This document shows, piece after piece, positions 18,513-28,077 of a stretch of 64,000 nucleotides of DNA; position 1 is the stretch's first letter; each line of letters begins with the position of its first letter. The notes under the pieces were generated by a model that saw only the letters and a program-made list of their open reading frames with translations, was not told the DNA's origin and ran no database searches. A program made the position numbers and the translations under genes. Origin of the DNA: Autumnicola psychrophila (GTDB lineage: Bacteria > Bacteroidota > Bacteroidia > Flavobacteriales > Flavobacteriaceae); contig NZ_JAVRHN010000009.1 in the NCBI RefSeq assembly GCF_031846645.1, forward strand, positions 1 to 64,000, in the 5' to 3' direction.

Positions 18513-18548
18513 ATCGATATGCTTCAATTATAAATAAAACAAAAACAG

Positions 18549-20885
18549 ATGAAATTAAATAAAATATATTACTTGTTAATCCTTGCGATGATTACGAGCC
18601 TTAGCTCCTGCGAGGACGACGATGATCTGTATCCGCAGTTGGGCGAGGATCCCAGAAATATTAATGAGGTCCTTGCTGAAACTGCAGATTTATCAGTCTT
18701 ATATCAGTCTTTGGTTGAGGCCGAGATGGACTCGCTCTTAAGAGAAACCACGACTTATACGGTTTTTGCTCCCAGAAATGCAGCTTTTGACCAGGCAGAT
18801 CTGTCAGGACTAGATCAGGAAGAAAGAGAAAACCTGTTAAGCAACCATGTGTTGAGCACGGTTACAGCAGATTTTGCTTCTACCCTATCAACAGGTTATC
18901 GCCCCACAATGGCTACAGGACCTAACGGAAATTTCCTTAGCTTATATATTAATACGGAAGGCGAAACTACTTTAAATGGTGACGTGTCCCTCGTTACCGA
19001 GTCCTCAAACAAAGGAGCTACCAACGGTGTATTGCATGTTGTAGATGGAATTTTAACTCCTCCTGCCATTCTGGACCACGTAGAAGCAAATAATCAGTTT
19101 TCCACCTTTATGGAAGCAGTAGAACTGGCAGGACTTACAGATATGTTGTCTGCAACTGAAGTTACAGACGCAGAGAATCCTGATTATCCATTGACAGTTT
19201 TTGCTCCTACCAATGCCGCATTTGAGAATTTCCTTGGCGACTTAAACGGTGCTTTTGGATGGACTACTCTAGCCGACATTCCAACTGATGTTTTAAGGAG
19301 TGTACTTGAACAGCACGTGATAACAGGCTCCAACCTAATTTCCGCCGAAGTTTTTGGAACCGAGCAAACACCAGTTTCCGGTGAAGTTTTTTCTGTGAGT
19401 GCACAAGGTGTCGTTTCTGACGCCAGTTATACAGACGGTAATGTTACAGTACAGGATATCCAGGGTACAAATGGGGTTATTCACGGAGTAGATAAAGTAA
19501 TGTTAACTGAAGCTGTTTTCCAAAGCATTCTGGATGAAACGTTAAACCTGAAAGAAAGAATTGAAGACAGAGGATATACCTCTTTTATTGCTGCAGCTGA
19601 AAAAGCTGGTTTAATGGAGACTTTGGAAACTGAAGAATTAACTGCTTTTATTCCATCTAATGCTGCATTCGATTCCTTCCTTTCAGTTATCGAGAATTTT
19701 GAAAGTCTTGAAGATTTTGAAACTCCGGAAGAAATTGAATTACTTAAAAGTGTATTAGAATATCATTTACATGAAGGTAGGCTAATGAGTAGTTCTTTAA
19801 CCGATGGCCCGTTAACTACGACGCAAGGTGATGAATTAATTTTTGACACTGCTACAGGAAGATTAACCCCTTCTTATGAATTTGCTCCTAAAGCAACTTT
19901 AGAAACAACTAATATAGGTGCAAGCAACGGAATTATACATCAAATAAGCAATGTCCTGGTTTCTGCTGAAGATGCAGAAGCACTGGGTTATCCGGTACCG
20001 GCTACCGGCGGGCCGGAATATGGTTACGAAATCTACCATGATGCCCTTAACCCAGGTTTTTGGGTAGGATGGACAAGCCCGGATTTTGCCAATACAGAAA
20101 ATGTTTACTCAGGAAATAATTCAATAAAATTGGATTATGCTGCATACGAAGCATTGCAAATAGGTAATGATGAAGGTATTGACTTAAGTGCTTTTACCAC
20201 AATTAATTTTGCTCTTTATTCGGAAAATGGAACTTCTGTTCTACTTGCATTAAATGGAAATAATGATGCTGGACAGGTTCTTTCTGTCCCTGCCGGGGAA
20301 TGGACGGAATTTTCCATTCCAATAGCTAACGTTTCTGATGGTGCAACTACCTTAACCCAGTTTGTTCTTCAGGATCAATCAGGTGAGGCAGGTACCTTGT
20401 ATTATGACCAAATAGGATTAGATGTAACTGTTGGAGAAGCGCCAGCACCTACTTTTGCTTTACCAGTTTACCTGGATGAAGAAACTGAATCTGGATTCCA
20501 AAATACCTGGAACGGCTGGGGAGGAACCTGGACCTGGAATAGTACAGAGCAAGTACAGAATGGTACTTCCTCCATTAAACTGGAATATTTCGCGGATAGT
20601 TGGGGAGCACTCCAAATTGGTGGTGCCGAAGGTGTTAACGCGTCGGATTATTCTACGTTCGAATTCTCTGCATATGGAGCACCAGGTAGTGGAACCACGC
20701 CCCTACTTGTTAATTTAGGCGGTAGTGATGATGGAGTTTCGCTTGATGTAATTGAGGGAGAATGGACTACTTATAGCTTTCCGGTGTCTCAATTCCCAGA
20801 CACTTCGCTGGGGGAAATAAGGTTTAAAAACACCTCTGCTGAAGCCCGAACTATTTTTATAGATAATATAGGCTTCAACAACTAA
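18549..20885 (+). CDS. Triple-fasciclin (FAS1) surface lipoprotein fused to two glycan-binding-like modules
   Basis: 778 aa. Lipoprotein signal ending SLSSC followed by EDDDD, a strong surface-export signal. Three FAS1 domains (about 35-175, 180-330, 335-485) each carry a TVFAPRNAAFD/TVFAPTNAAFE/TAFIPSNAAFD H1 box and an NGVLHVVD/NGVIHGVD/NGIIHQIS H2 box. Two jelly-roll-like repeats follow (about 490-630 and 635-778) with the pattern NSIKLDYAAYEALQIG / SSIKLEYFADSWGALQIG and ends YYDQIGLD / IFIDNIGFN. They resemble the C-terminal module of the preceding TIG lipoprotein. Fourth gene of the SusCD operon, so probably a second surface glycan-binding protein. The FAS1 role (adhesion or spacer) is inference. 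Confidence 0.85.
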   Translation: MKLNKIYYLLILAMITSLSSCEDDDDLYPQLGEDPRNINEVLAETADLSVLYQSLVEAEMDSLLRETTTYTVFAPRNAAFDQADLSGLDQEERENLLSNHVLSTVTADFASTLSTGYRPTMATGPNGNFLSLYINTEGETTLNGDVSLVTESSNKGATNGVLHVVDGILTPPAILDHVEANNQFSTFMEAVELAGLTDMLSATEVTDAENPDYPLTVFAPTNAAFENFLGDLNGAFGWTTLADIPTDVLRSVLEQHVITGSNLISAEVFGTEQTPVSGEVFSVSAQGVVSDASYTDGNVTVQDIQGTNGVIHGVDKVMLTEAVFQSILDETLNLKERIEDRGYTSFIAAAEKAGLMETLETEELTAFIPSNAAFDSFLSVIENFESLEDFETPEEIELLKSVLEYHLHEGRLMSSSLTDGPLTTTQGDELIFDTATGRLTPSYEFAPKATLETTNIGASNGIIHQISNVLVSAEDAEALGYPVPATGGPEYGYEIYHDALNPGFWVGWTSPDFANTENVYSGNNSIKLDYAAYEALQIGNDEGIDLSAFTTINFALYSENGTSVLLALNGNNDAGQVLSVPAGEWTEFSIPIANVSDGATTLTQFVLQDQSGEAGTLYYDQIGLDVTVGEAPAPTFALPVYLDEETESGFQNTWNGWGGTWTWNSTEQVQNGTSSIKLEYFADSWGALQIGGAEGVNASDYSTFEFSAYGAPGSGTTPLLVNLGGSDDGVSLDVIEGEWTTYSFPVSQFPDTSLGEIRFKNTSAEARTIFIDNIGFNN

Positions 20886-20903
20886 GATTTCTTAAAGTCA
20901 CAA

Positions 20904-20940
20904 TAAAAAAATCTCTGTAGCTTTTGCAGGGATTTTTTTA
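20904..20940 (+). terminator. Intrinsic terminator ending the SusCD operon
   Basis: A stem of aaaaaatctctg against cagggatttttt (one G-T pair) with a ~9-nt loop ends in a T-run at 20933-20939. It lies ~20 bases past the FAS1 stop. Because the stem arms are A- and T-rich at both ends it may also stop the convergent AGE gene. Confidence 0.85.
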
Positions 20941-21114
20941 TTGCAAAAATTAGACAGTGAATAAAATTTATTAACAACAGTTGCGTCTCCTACCGCATTC
21001 ACTTTAGCCTTACAAATATCACATTCCAGAGCCTGTTTTAAAGAAGCTGTATAAAAATGGCAATTATCGGCAATAAGAGCACGAAAACTGTCATTTTTAT
21101 ACCGCCATTATATT

Positions 21115-22464
21115 TTATTTCGCCTCTTCAAGTTGCAAGAAGCAATTGGTGAGCGCCCTAAAATTATGATATGCGGCTTTCCAGATATGTCCCTTGGAAT
21201 CATCCCATACTTCGGGTTGAGCATCCAGCCCCCACTCATACCAGCCGCCATAAAGCTCATCCATAAAGAAAAGTTGAGTATAAACCCATAATTTATCGAA
21301 GTAATTTCTGTAATCTACAGGATCTTCAGGAAAATAGTGTTCCATCATTAATAAAGTATTTAAACCTTCAGCTTGTGACCACCAGTTCTTTTCATCATTA
21401 ACAATTTCCAATTCTGTCGCACCTTCAAAATAATAACCACCATCATAGAAACCCCCAATTATCTCATCCCAACCTGTACTTAGGGCATGATCTACCATTT
21501 TTTTCCCTTTCCGAAGCGTTAATTCCTCATCCAGCCCCAGGGCGTGGGTAGCTTCCAGCATCAAATAGGCAGTTTCAACATCATGTCCAAAAGAAACGTG
21601 ATCCAGGTAGTAGTGCTGCTGAATCTCTTCCCTGGACTTATTTCTGAAACTTACCGGCGTCCAGTCGGGTTCAAAAAACAGGTTCATATATCCTTTTTCT
21701 GTGGTTATCGTGTCCCGGATTAATATTAACATTTCCTCAAGCCGCTCGGCCAGTAATTCATCTGGCCAAACCTGGTACAATTCTGTAAAAGCTTCAAGTA
21801 AGTGAATAGAACTGTTCTGATCTTTATAACCGACATCTGAGGTTGAAGGAAAATCAGGAGTACGTTTAATTGGTGTACCATCTAGGTTCAAAGACTGGTA
21901 ATATCCTTTATATTCAGGATCATGACTATGCTCCTCCAGCCAGTGAAATGTCCTTTTTGCCAATTCTAAGGCTTCTTCATTACCTGAAGCTCTATAATAA
22001 GCTGCAAGCCCATAAATTGCAAAAGAATTACCGTAAGCTGTTTTCTCCTGCCCTTTTTGCAGAACAGGTTTTCCAGTTTTTGTCACCAGTTGATGAAATC
22101 CGCCATTTTCGACATCCCACATTACATCCCGAAGAAATTCAAATCCATGTTTGGCATATTTTAAATATTTTTGCTTTTCTGAAAAAATTTCTGAAGCTCT
22201 GGCATTTGTCCATACATGACGGGCCTGCGTTACAATCATTTTATTATGCTCCTCCCCCACTTTAAATTCATGAGTGATTTCACTGTAGTACCCACCATCT
22301 TCCTTGTCCAGAGTCAAAGGGTACCACTTTTCAAGAAGCTGTTCTTTTGCCGCATGGCGAAGATCTCTAATGAGGTGTTCATCATTTCCTTTTTTGTCCT
22401 GTTCCTGAGCGGTACAAATTAAAATTGATAACAGCGCCACAATAGAAAAAGCCGTATATTTCAT
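21115..22464 (-). CDS. Exported AGE-family epimerase-like protein (mannobiose 2-epimerase-like)
   Basis: 449 aa. Unlike the cytosolic paralogue at 4597 it starts with a signal peptide (YTAFSIVALLSILICTAQ, cleavage after TAQ), so it should act in the periplasm. The (alpha/alpha)6 AGE fold is intact: QARHVWTNARAS, NSSIHLLEAFTELYQ, VSFGHDVETAYLMLEA, NWWSQAEGLNTLL, WKAAYHNFRALTN. The catalytic histidines seen in cellobiose 2-epimerases are kept. It is transcribed alone and convergent with the SusCD operon. Possible roles are epimerisation of disaccharides before inner-membrane uptake, or an altered hydrolase/isomerase activity. Confidence 0.82.
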   Translation of the reverse strand: MKYTAFSIVALLSILICTAQEQDKKGNDEHLIRDLRHAAKEQLLEKWYPLTLDKEDGGYYSEITHEFKVGEEHNKMIVTQARHVWTNARASEIFSEKQKYLKYAKHGFEFLRDVMWDVENGGFHQLVTKTGKPVLQKGQEKTAYGNSFAIYGLAAYYRASGNEEALELAKRTFHWLEEHSHDPEYKGYYQSLNLDGTPIKRTPDFPSTSDVGYKDQNSSIHLLEAFTELYQVWPDELLAERLEEMLILIRDTITTEKGYMNLFFEPDWTPVSFRNKSREEIQQHYYLDHVSFGHDVETAYLMLEATHALGLDEELTLRKGKKMVDHALSTGWDEIIGGFYDGGYYFEGATELEIVNDEKNWWSQAEGLNTLLMMEHYFPEDPVDYRNYFDKLWVYTQLFFMDELYGGWYEWGLDAQPEVWDDSKGHIWKAAYHNFRALTNCFLQLEEAK

Positions 22465-22604
22465 ATATTTCTTTTTTCAGAATAAAGATAGAACAATAAG
22501 GATATCATTCATGATCCTGATTATATCCTATACGAAAATGATAAAAAAGTATTAAGCATAACATTAGCCATTACCCTAGTTTTATTCACTAAATTTCTAG
22601 TAAT

Positions 22605-25103
22605 ATGAAAACAGTTTTACAAAGCATTATTTTCCTTTGTTTTTTCAGCACTTATGCTCAACAAGTAAGTGATTCTTCCCAGGTTTTTACAATTAACGAC
22701 CAGGAATATCTTGAAATGCGCGGCGCAAACGTTATGCTGGCCCACGATTTTTATCCGGAAAGCCACCAGGGTGGTGTTGGTATTATCCAAAACGGGATTA
22801 GAGTTGCAACAAACGGCGATCTAAGGCTGGAGCCTACCCCCGGCCAATGGCAACCGGTGCCCAAAGTTGGAGAAAGGCAGGTAGACAGGGAACAGAATGA
22901 GATTAGTGTACATATGAGCTATCCCGATCCTTCCAAAAACAGAAAGGGCTTTAATCCTATTGAATATCCAGATCTTAATATGGCTTACGACCTGAGAATT
23001 ATCCCTGAAGGAAAATCATTCAGGATCGTCGTAGACCTGGTGCAGCCTCTCCCTGAAGAATGGGTGGGCAAAGTAGGCATGAATATCGAATTATTTCCGG
23101 GGATCCTCTTCGGAAAATCATATTATATGAATGATGAATTCGGAATATTTAACCTTCAGGCAAACGGACCGGGAGTTTACAATGAAGATGGAGAGTTTGA
23201 GCTGGAACCAATGGCTACAGGCAATGAGCTTGTTATTGTTCCTGAAGATGAAAAGCAAACCCTGAAGATTGAAAATTTAAAAGACAATGAACTGCAACTA
23301 CTGGATGGACGTGCAATGCACAGCAACGGTTGGTTTATTGTAAGATCACTTGTACCTGCAGGTGTGACAGATAATGCGATAGAGTGGCTTATCACTCCAA
23401 ACGCAGTAGAAGATTTCACTTATAGCCCGGTAGTACAGGTTTCTCAGGTAGGTTATCACCCTGCCCAGCAAAAAGTGGCAGTGATCGAAACCGATAAAAA
23501 CGACAAAAATGTACAACAAGCTCAATTACTTCGTATTAATGAAAATGGAGGAACTACTGCCGTTAAATCCGAAAACCCTTCAGAATGGGGTAATTTCTTA
23601 AGGTATAACTATTACCAGTTAGATTTTACTGATGTTGAAGAACCGGGAATGTACCAGGTAAAATACGGTGATTACACGACAGAACCGTTTAAAATTTCAG
23701 AAAGCGTTTACAAACGAAATGTATGGCAGCCAACCTTAGAATATTTTCTTCCTGTGCAGATGTGCCATATGCTTGTAAACGACCGCTATAAAATTTGGCA
23801 CGGCCGGTGCCACCTGGACGATGCCCGTATGGCCCCTACAGATCATAACCACTTTGACGGATACATCCAGGGAAGTGAAACCCTCACAGATTATGAGCCA
23901 GGCGAATTTGTACCCGGTCTTAATCTTGGAGGCTGGCACGATGCCGGTGATTTTGATCTACGTGTGGAATCGCAGGCTTCAACCATTCAGGGTTTATCGC
24001 ATATTTATGAACTTTTCGATATAGAATACGACAACACAAGTATAGATCAGGACACCAAAACCGTGGACATTCTCCAACCCGATGGGAAAGCAGATATTTT
24101 ACAACAAATTGAACATGGTGCACTATCTGTAGTAGGAGGTTATAAAGCCCTTGGCCGTTTCTATAGAGGAATTATTGTCCCATCCCTGGACCAGTACATT
24201 TTGCTTGGAGATCCTGTAAACCATTCGGACGGCGAACGGTTTGACGAAGCTTTCGGCCAGGAAGATGCAACAGAAAATGTTGAATGGGGACGTCCGGGAG
24301 ACCAGGATGACCGCTGGGTTTTTACTGAAGATAATCCGCGCAGGGAACTTGGAGCAGCGGCAGGTTTAGCTGCAACTGCCCGAGCTCTTAAGGATTATAA
24401 TCCTGAACTTGCACAGGACAGCCGCGAAATAGCTGAAGAGGTTTGGAACATTACTGAAACCGACAATCCGCTAAACAAGATTGAACTGGCTGTAGAACTA
24501 CTACAAACCACCGGAGATCAGAAATATGCCGATTTCATAGTTGAAAACAGGCAACTTATCACTGAGAATATAGAGAGAACCGGATGGATTGTAGGACGTG
24601 CGCTCCCTCAAATAGAGAATAAAAGATTTAAAAAAGAAGTACGTGATGCTGTTAAGGAGTATCTAATTGTAGTACAGGAAAGAGAGCGAAAAACACCATA
24701 CGGTTTGCCATATGAACCCGATATTTGGGGAGCAGGATGGGGTATTCAAAGTTTTGGAGTAAGGCAATATTTTTTACATACCGGTTTTCCTGATATTTTT
24801 CCAAAAGATTATATGCTACACGCCATGAATTTTGTGCTGGGAGTTCACCCGGGGGTTAATACCTCTTCCTTTGCTTCAGGAGTAGGTTCAAGATCCTTAA
24901 CACAGGCTTACGGAATAAACCGCGGAGACTTTTCTTTCACCCCGGGCGGGATAGGCTCTGGTACAGCGCTAATACGTCCAGATTTTCCAGAACTTTTGGA
25001 GTGGCCTTTCCTTTGGCAACAAACAGAATACGTATTGGGAGGTGGAACAACAGATTATTTGTTCCTGATTATAGCTGCAGATAAACTTCTTAATCAGGAA
25101 TAA
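22605..25103 (+). CDS. GH9 endo/exo-glucanase, exported
   Basis: 832 aa with a signal peptide (LQSIIFLCFFSTYAQQ). After ~270 residues without a recognised domain comes the CelD-type N-terminal Ig-like domain (about 275-365, starting VQVSQVGYHPAQQ). The GH9 (alpha/alpha)6 catalytic domain follows (about 370-830). The catalytic base Asp pair is in GGWHDAGDFDLR (near 446-449) and the acid Glu in QTEYVLGGGTTDY (near 808). Family members cut beta-1,4-glucosidic bonds. In a mannan locus this suggests removal of glucose-containing stretches of glucomannan. First gene of a three-gene operon with a GH26 8 bp downstream. Confidence 0.9.
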   Translation: MKTVLQSIIFLCFFSTYAQQVSDSSQVFTINDQEYLEMRGANVMLAHDFYPESHQGGVGIIQNGIRVATNGDLRLEPTPGQWQPVPKVGERQVDREQNEISVHMSYPDPSKNRKGFNPIEYPDLNMAYDLRIIPEGKSFRIVVDLVQPLPEEWVGKVGMNIELFPGILFGKSYYMNDEFGIFNLQANGPGVYNEDGEFELEPMATGNELVIVPEDEKQTLKIENLKDNELQLLDGRAMHSNGWFIVRSLVPAGVTDNAIEWLITPNAVEDFTYSPVVQVSQVGYHPAQQKVAVIETDKNDKNVQQAQLLRINENGGTTAVKSENPSEWGNFLRYNYYQLDFTDVEEPGMYQVKYGDYTTEPFKISESVYKRNVWQPTLEYFLPVQMCHMLVNDRYKIWHGRCHLDDARMAPTDHNHFDGYIQGSETLTDYEPGEFVPGLNLGGWHDAGDFDLRVESQASTIQGLSHIYELFDIEYDNTSIDQDTKTVDILQPDGKADILQQIEHGALSVVGGYKALGRFYRGIIVPSLDQYILLGDPVNHSDGERFDEAFGQEDATENVEWGRPGDQDDRWVFTEDNPRRELGAAAGLAATARALKDYNPELAQDSREIAEEVWNITETDNPLNKIELAVELLQTTGDQKYADFIVENRQLITENIERTGWIVGRALPQIENKRFKKEVRDAVKEYLIVVQERERKTPYGLPYEPDIWGAGWGIQSFGVRQYFLHTGFPDIFPKDYMLHAMNFVLGVHPGVNTSSFASGVGSRSLTQAYGINRGDFSFTPGGIGSGTALIRPDFPELLEWPFLWQQTEYVLGGGTTDYLFLIIAADKLLNQE

Positions 25104-25111
25104 AAATTTAA

Positions 25112-26101
25112 ATGAAAAAATTACTCTTACTACTTGTGCTCCTCGTTAACGGAAATTGTTTTTCACAAACACCGGCAAATAAAAATGCCACCAAAGAAGC
25201 AAAGCAATTCCTAAGCTACATTTATTCCCTCGGGGATAGGGTACTTTCGGGACAGCACAGCTATAATGAAGAGCCGGAAAGCTATTACAATTTAGCTGAA
25301 GAAATCTCAGGTAACTTTCCTGCTGTTTGGGGAACAGATTTTTATTGGAACCGGGAAGATAATCCAGGTGACAGGATCGTAGAAGCGGCCCGAAAAAAAC
25401 ATGAAGAAGGTGCGATTATTACCCTTATGTGGCACGTCGGCAGGCCTATAGACAATCCTCCCTTTGGCTGGAGGACTAGTGTCCAGGCCGAGCTTTCTGA
25501 TGCAGACTGGGAGCAACTTGTTACTACGGGAACTCCGCTCAACAAGCGCTGGCAGGACCAGGTAGACGTGGTGGCAGAATCTTTAAAAGAACTTCAGGAA
25601 GAAAATATTCCGGTGCTCTGGAGACCTTATCACGAAATGAATGGTGTATGGTTCTGGTGGGGAAATAAAAAAGGAGAAAAGGGTTTTAAAAAACTTTGGA
25701 AGATGTTATACGATCGCATGGTCAATTATCATCAGTTAAACAATCTTATCTGGGTCTGGAATGCGAACGGACCCAGAGATATTCCGAAGGATGAAGCTTT
25801 TCCTTATAAAGATTTTTACCCGGGCCACGAGTATGTTGACATTCTTGCAACAGATGTGTATCACTTTGATTACGAACAAAAAGATTACCAGGAACTTTTG
25901 AATTTAGCTGAAGGCAGACCTATAGCTCTGGGCGAAGTAGGCGAATTACCGAAAATTGACATTTTGGAGCAACAACCAAAATGGTCGTGGTTTATGGTTT
26001 GGTCGAATTGGTTAGAAACGGCAAATTCCCCTGAAAGGATAAAAGAAATATATAATTATCCCAAAACAATTACCCGAGATGAAGTTGAGATCGAAGATTA
26101 G
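25112..26101 (+). CDS. GH26 beta-mannanase, exported
   Basis: 329 aa with signal peptide (LLLLLVLLVNGNCFSQ). The Cys lacks a lipobox (Asn before it), so a soluble periplasmic enzyme is likeliest. GH26 barrel: VLSGQHSYNEE, TDFYWNREDNPG, MWHVGRPIDNPP, acid/base Glu in YHEMNGVWFWWG near residue 175 and nucleophile Glu in ALGEVGEL near 275, then WFMVWSNWLE. It is the third GH26 of the locus and the most divergent from the other two. The 23-bp overlap with the next start shows translational coupling. Confidence 0.92.
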   Translation: MKKLLLLLVLLVNGNCFSQTPANKNATKEAKQFLSYIYSLGDRVLSGQHSYNEEPESYYNLAEEISGNFPAVWGTDFYWNREDNPGDRIVEAARKKHEEGAIITLMWHVGRPIDNPPFGWRTSVQAELSDADWEQLVTTGTPLNKRWQDQVDVVAESLKELQEENIPVLWRPYHEMNGVWFWWGNKKGEKGFKKLWKMLYDRMVNYHQLNNLIWVWNANGPRDIPKDEAFPYKDFYPGHEYVDILATDVYHFDYEQKDYQELLNLAEGRPIALGEVGELPKIDILEQQPKWSWFMVWSNWLETANSPERIKEIYNYPKTITRDEVEIED

Positions 26102-28055
26102 CCTTATCAGAAACCTTTTACCGGCAATTACCCTCTTTACAATGCTGCTGGCATCAAAAAAAAGCTGTGCGCAGGCCGAGTTTACCACCTGGGGGAACAT
26201 GACGGGAATACGGGTGGACAACCAATTAATGGAATTTAGCACCAGCCTGGCCCTGGTTAATAAAGATGACCGCACCTGGCGCACCCGAAAAGAAGGCCAG
26301 ACCATAGATTTTAAAAGAAATGGTCAGGAAAAGCAATTTTCTTATGAAATGCAGGATATTAAGTGGACCAACTACATAGAATCTACCGGTAAAGGCGAAG
26401 CCAAAGTGGAAGTTAGCTTCAGCTCTCCAAGAGATACTCTAATAAAAGGCGCTTATTTTACTGTAGATCTTCCGGAAGAATTTGGAACAGAGACAGAATT
26501 CAGGCTTATTTCTCCTGATAAAATTGATCTCCGCGATATCCGCTCCAACTTTTCTGATGCAAAATATAAAGCCCCTGCCAAAGGTATTGTTGTAGAGTCG
26601 CCAACAAGGAAAATTGAGATCAATTTTGCCACACCTACTGAAGTTATCATTAAAACCGAAGATTCCTTAAACCCGGAGATAAGGCTGAATTTTGTCCTTG
26701 CTCACGGTCAGGTCGAGGCCGGTAAAACCTATGCAAATACTTTTACCATTAAAGCAACCGGGGAAATTGATACCTCACCATTAAACTTAAAAGTTTATCC
26801 CGACCAGGAAGGAGATAAATTTGACGGAATTGGAGGAAACTTTAGGCTTCAAAACCCCGAAACAGATCCTCAGGTAATTGACTATAGCCTTGAAAATCTA
26901 AGGGTTTCCTGGTCCCGTGTGGAAATGCCCTGGAGAGAATGGCATCCAAACGAAAATGAAGATCCTTTGGAAGAGGCCAGAAAAGGAAATCTCCATCCAA
27001 AAGTAAAGGCAGCTATGGAAATGGCGCAACGCCTGGACCAAAAAGGTATTCCTGTAATTCTTGCCGCGTGGTTTGCACCCAACTGGGCTATTATTGGAGA
27101 ACCCTTTAAAGGAAAACATCCCGATGGTACTATGGGGAACTCCCTTGATCTTTCCAGGAAAGATAAAATCTACAACTCCCTTACCTCCTACATAAAATTC
27201 CTCAAGGAAGAGTACGGAGTAAAAACAGTCATGTTCTCTTTTAATGAATCTGATTTGGGAATAGATGTAAGGCAAACTGCAGAAGAACATAATGAACTGA
27301 TCAAGGAGCTGGGAAAAAAATTCCGTTCTGAAGGTCTTCAGACTAAATTTCTTTTGGGAGATACTGCAGATGCCAATGGATGGGATTTTACCACCCTTGC
27401 CTCTACAGATCCTGAAGCCATACCTTTTATTGGAGGAGTGTCTTTCCACTCCTGGAGGGGTTGGACAAGGGAAAACCTTCTAAAATGGGCAGACATTTCC
27501 AATCGTGTAGATGCACCTCTTTTTATAGGCGAGGGAAGTATAGACGCCGGAGCATGGCGCTATCCTCAAATTTTTGAAGAACCCACCTATGCTTTGGACG
27601 AAATAGATGTTTACCTGAAAATCCTTAGGACTGCCACACCTTTAACGATTTTACAATGGCAGCTTACTGCAGATTACTCTCCACTTTCTGGCGGTGGTAT
27701 CTTTGGAAATGATGAGGATGAGCTTTATCCAACGCAACGTTTCTTTAATCTTGAACAGTTAGGCTCCACTCCAAAAGGGCTTTTTGCTATTCCAATAAAT
27801 AAGGACAAGGAAACAGTTACGGCAGCCGCATTTGGCGACAAAAGCAAAGGATCCTATGCAATCCACCTGGTGAATAAAGGAGCTACAAGAGACGTAAATT
27901 TAACCGGTCTACCGGATAGTGTAAACAACATGAAAATTTACCTTACTAATAGAGAAAATTCTTACAAAAAAATTAGGACGATAGAAGTTAAAAATGGGGA
28001 AGTAAATTTTGAACTTGAAGGGGCCAGTTATGTTTCCCTCTTCTCCGAAAATTAA
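26079..28055 (+). CDS. Clan GH-A glycoside hydrolase, GH30-like, family uncertain
   Basis: 658 aa with a signal peptide (RNLLPAITLFTMLLASKKSCAQA). Residues ~25-235 form a beta-rich N-terminal domain I do not recognise. From about 243 a TIM-barrel reads FDGIGGNFRLQNP, then MFSFNESDLG with a candidate acid/base Glu near 390, and PLFIGEGSIDAG with a candidate nucleophile Glu near 485. A beta-sandwich tail follows (about 570-658). The GIGG opening and Glu spacing resemble GH30 or related GH-A families, but I cannot assign a family. Position after GH9 and GH26 suggests a role in (gluco)mannan breakdown. Overlaps the GH26 stop by 23 bp. Confidence 0.7.
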   Translation: MKLRSKISLIRNLLPAITLFTMLLASKKSCAQAEFTTWGNMTGIRVDNQLMEFSTSLALVNKDDRTWRTRKEGQTIDFKRNGQEKQFSYEMQDIKWTNYIESTGKGEAKVEVSFSSPRDTLIKGAYFTVDLPEEFGTETEFRLISPDKIDLRDIRSNFSDAKYKAPAKGIVVESPTRKIEINFATPTEVIIKTEDSLNPEIRLNFVLAHGQVEAGKTYANTFTIKATGEIDTSPLNLKVYPDQEGDKFDGIGGNFRLQNPETDPQVIDYSLENLRVSWSRVEMPWREWHPNENEDPLEEARKGNLHPKVKAAMEMAQRLDQKGIPVILAAWFAPNWAIIGEPFKGKHPDGTMGNSLDLSRKDKIYNSLTSYIKFLKEEYGVKTVMFSFNESDLGIDVRQTAEEHNELIKELGKKFRSEGLQTKFLLGDTADANGWDFTTLASTDPEAIPFIGGVSFHSWRGWTRENLLKWADISNRVDAPLFIGEGSIDAGAWRYPQIFEEPTYALDEIDVYLKILRTATPLTILQWQLTADYSPLSGGGIFGNDEDELYPTQRFFNLEQLGSTPKGLFAIPINKDKETVTAAAFGDKSKGSYAIHLVNKGATRDVNLTGLPDSVNNMKIYLTNRENSYKKIRTIEVKNGEVNFELEGASYVSLFSEN

Positions 28056-28077
28056 TATAAAATGCTAAAAATAAGTG

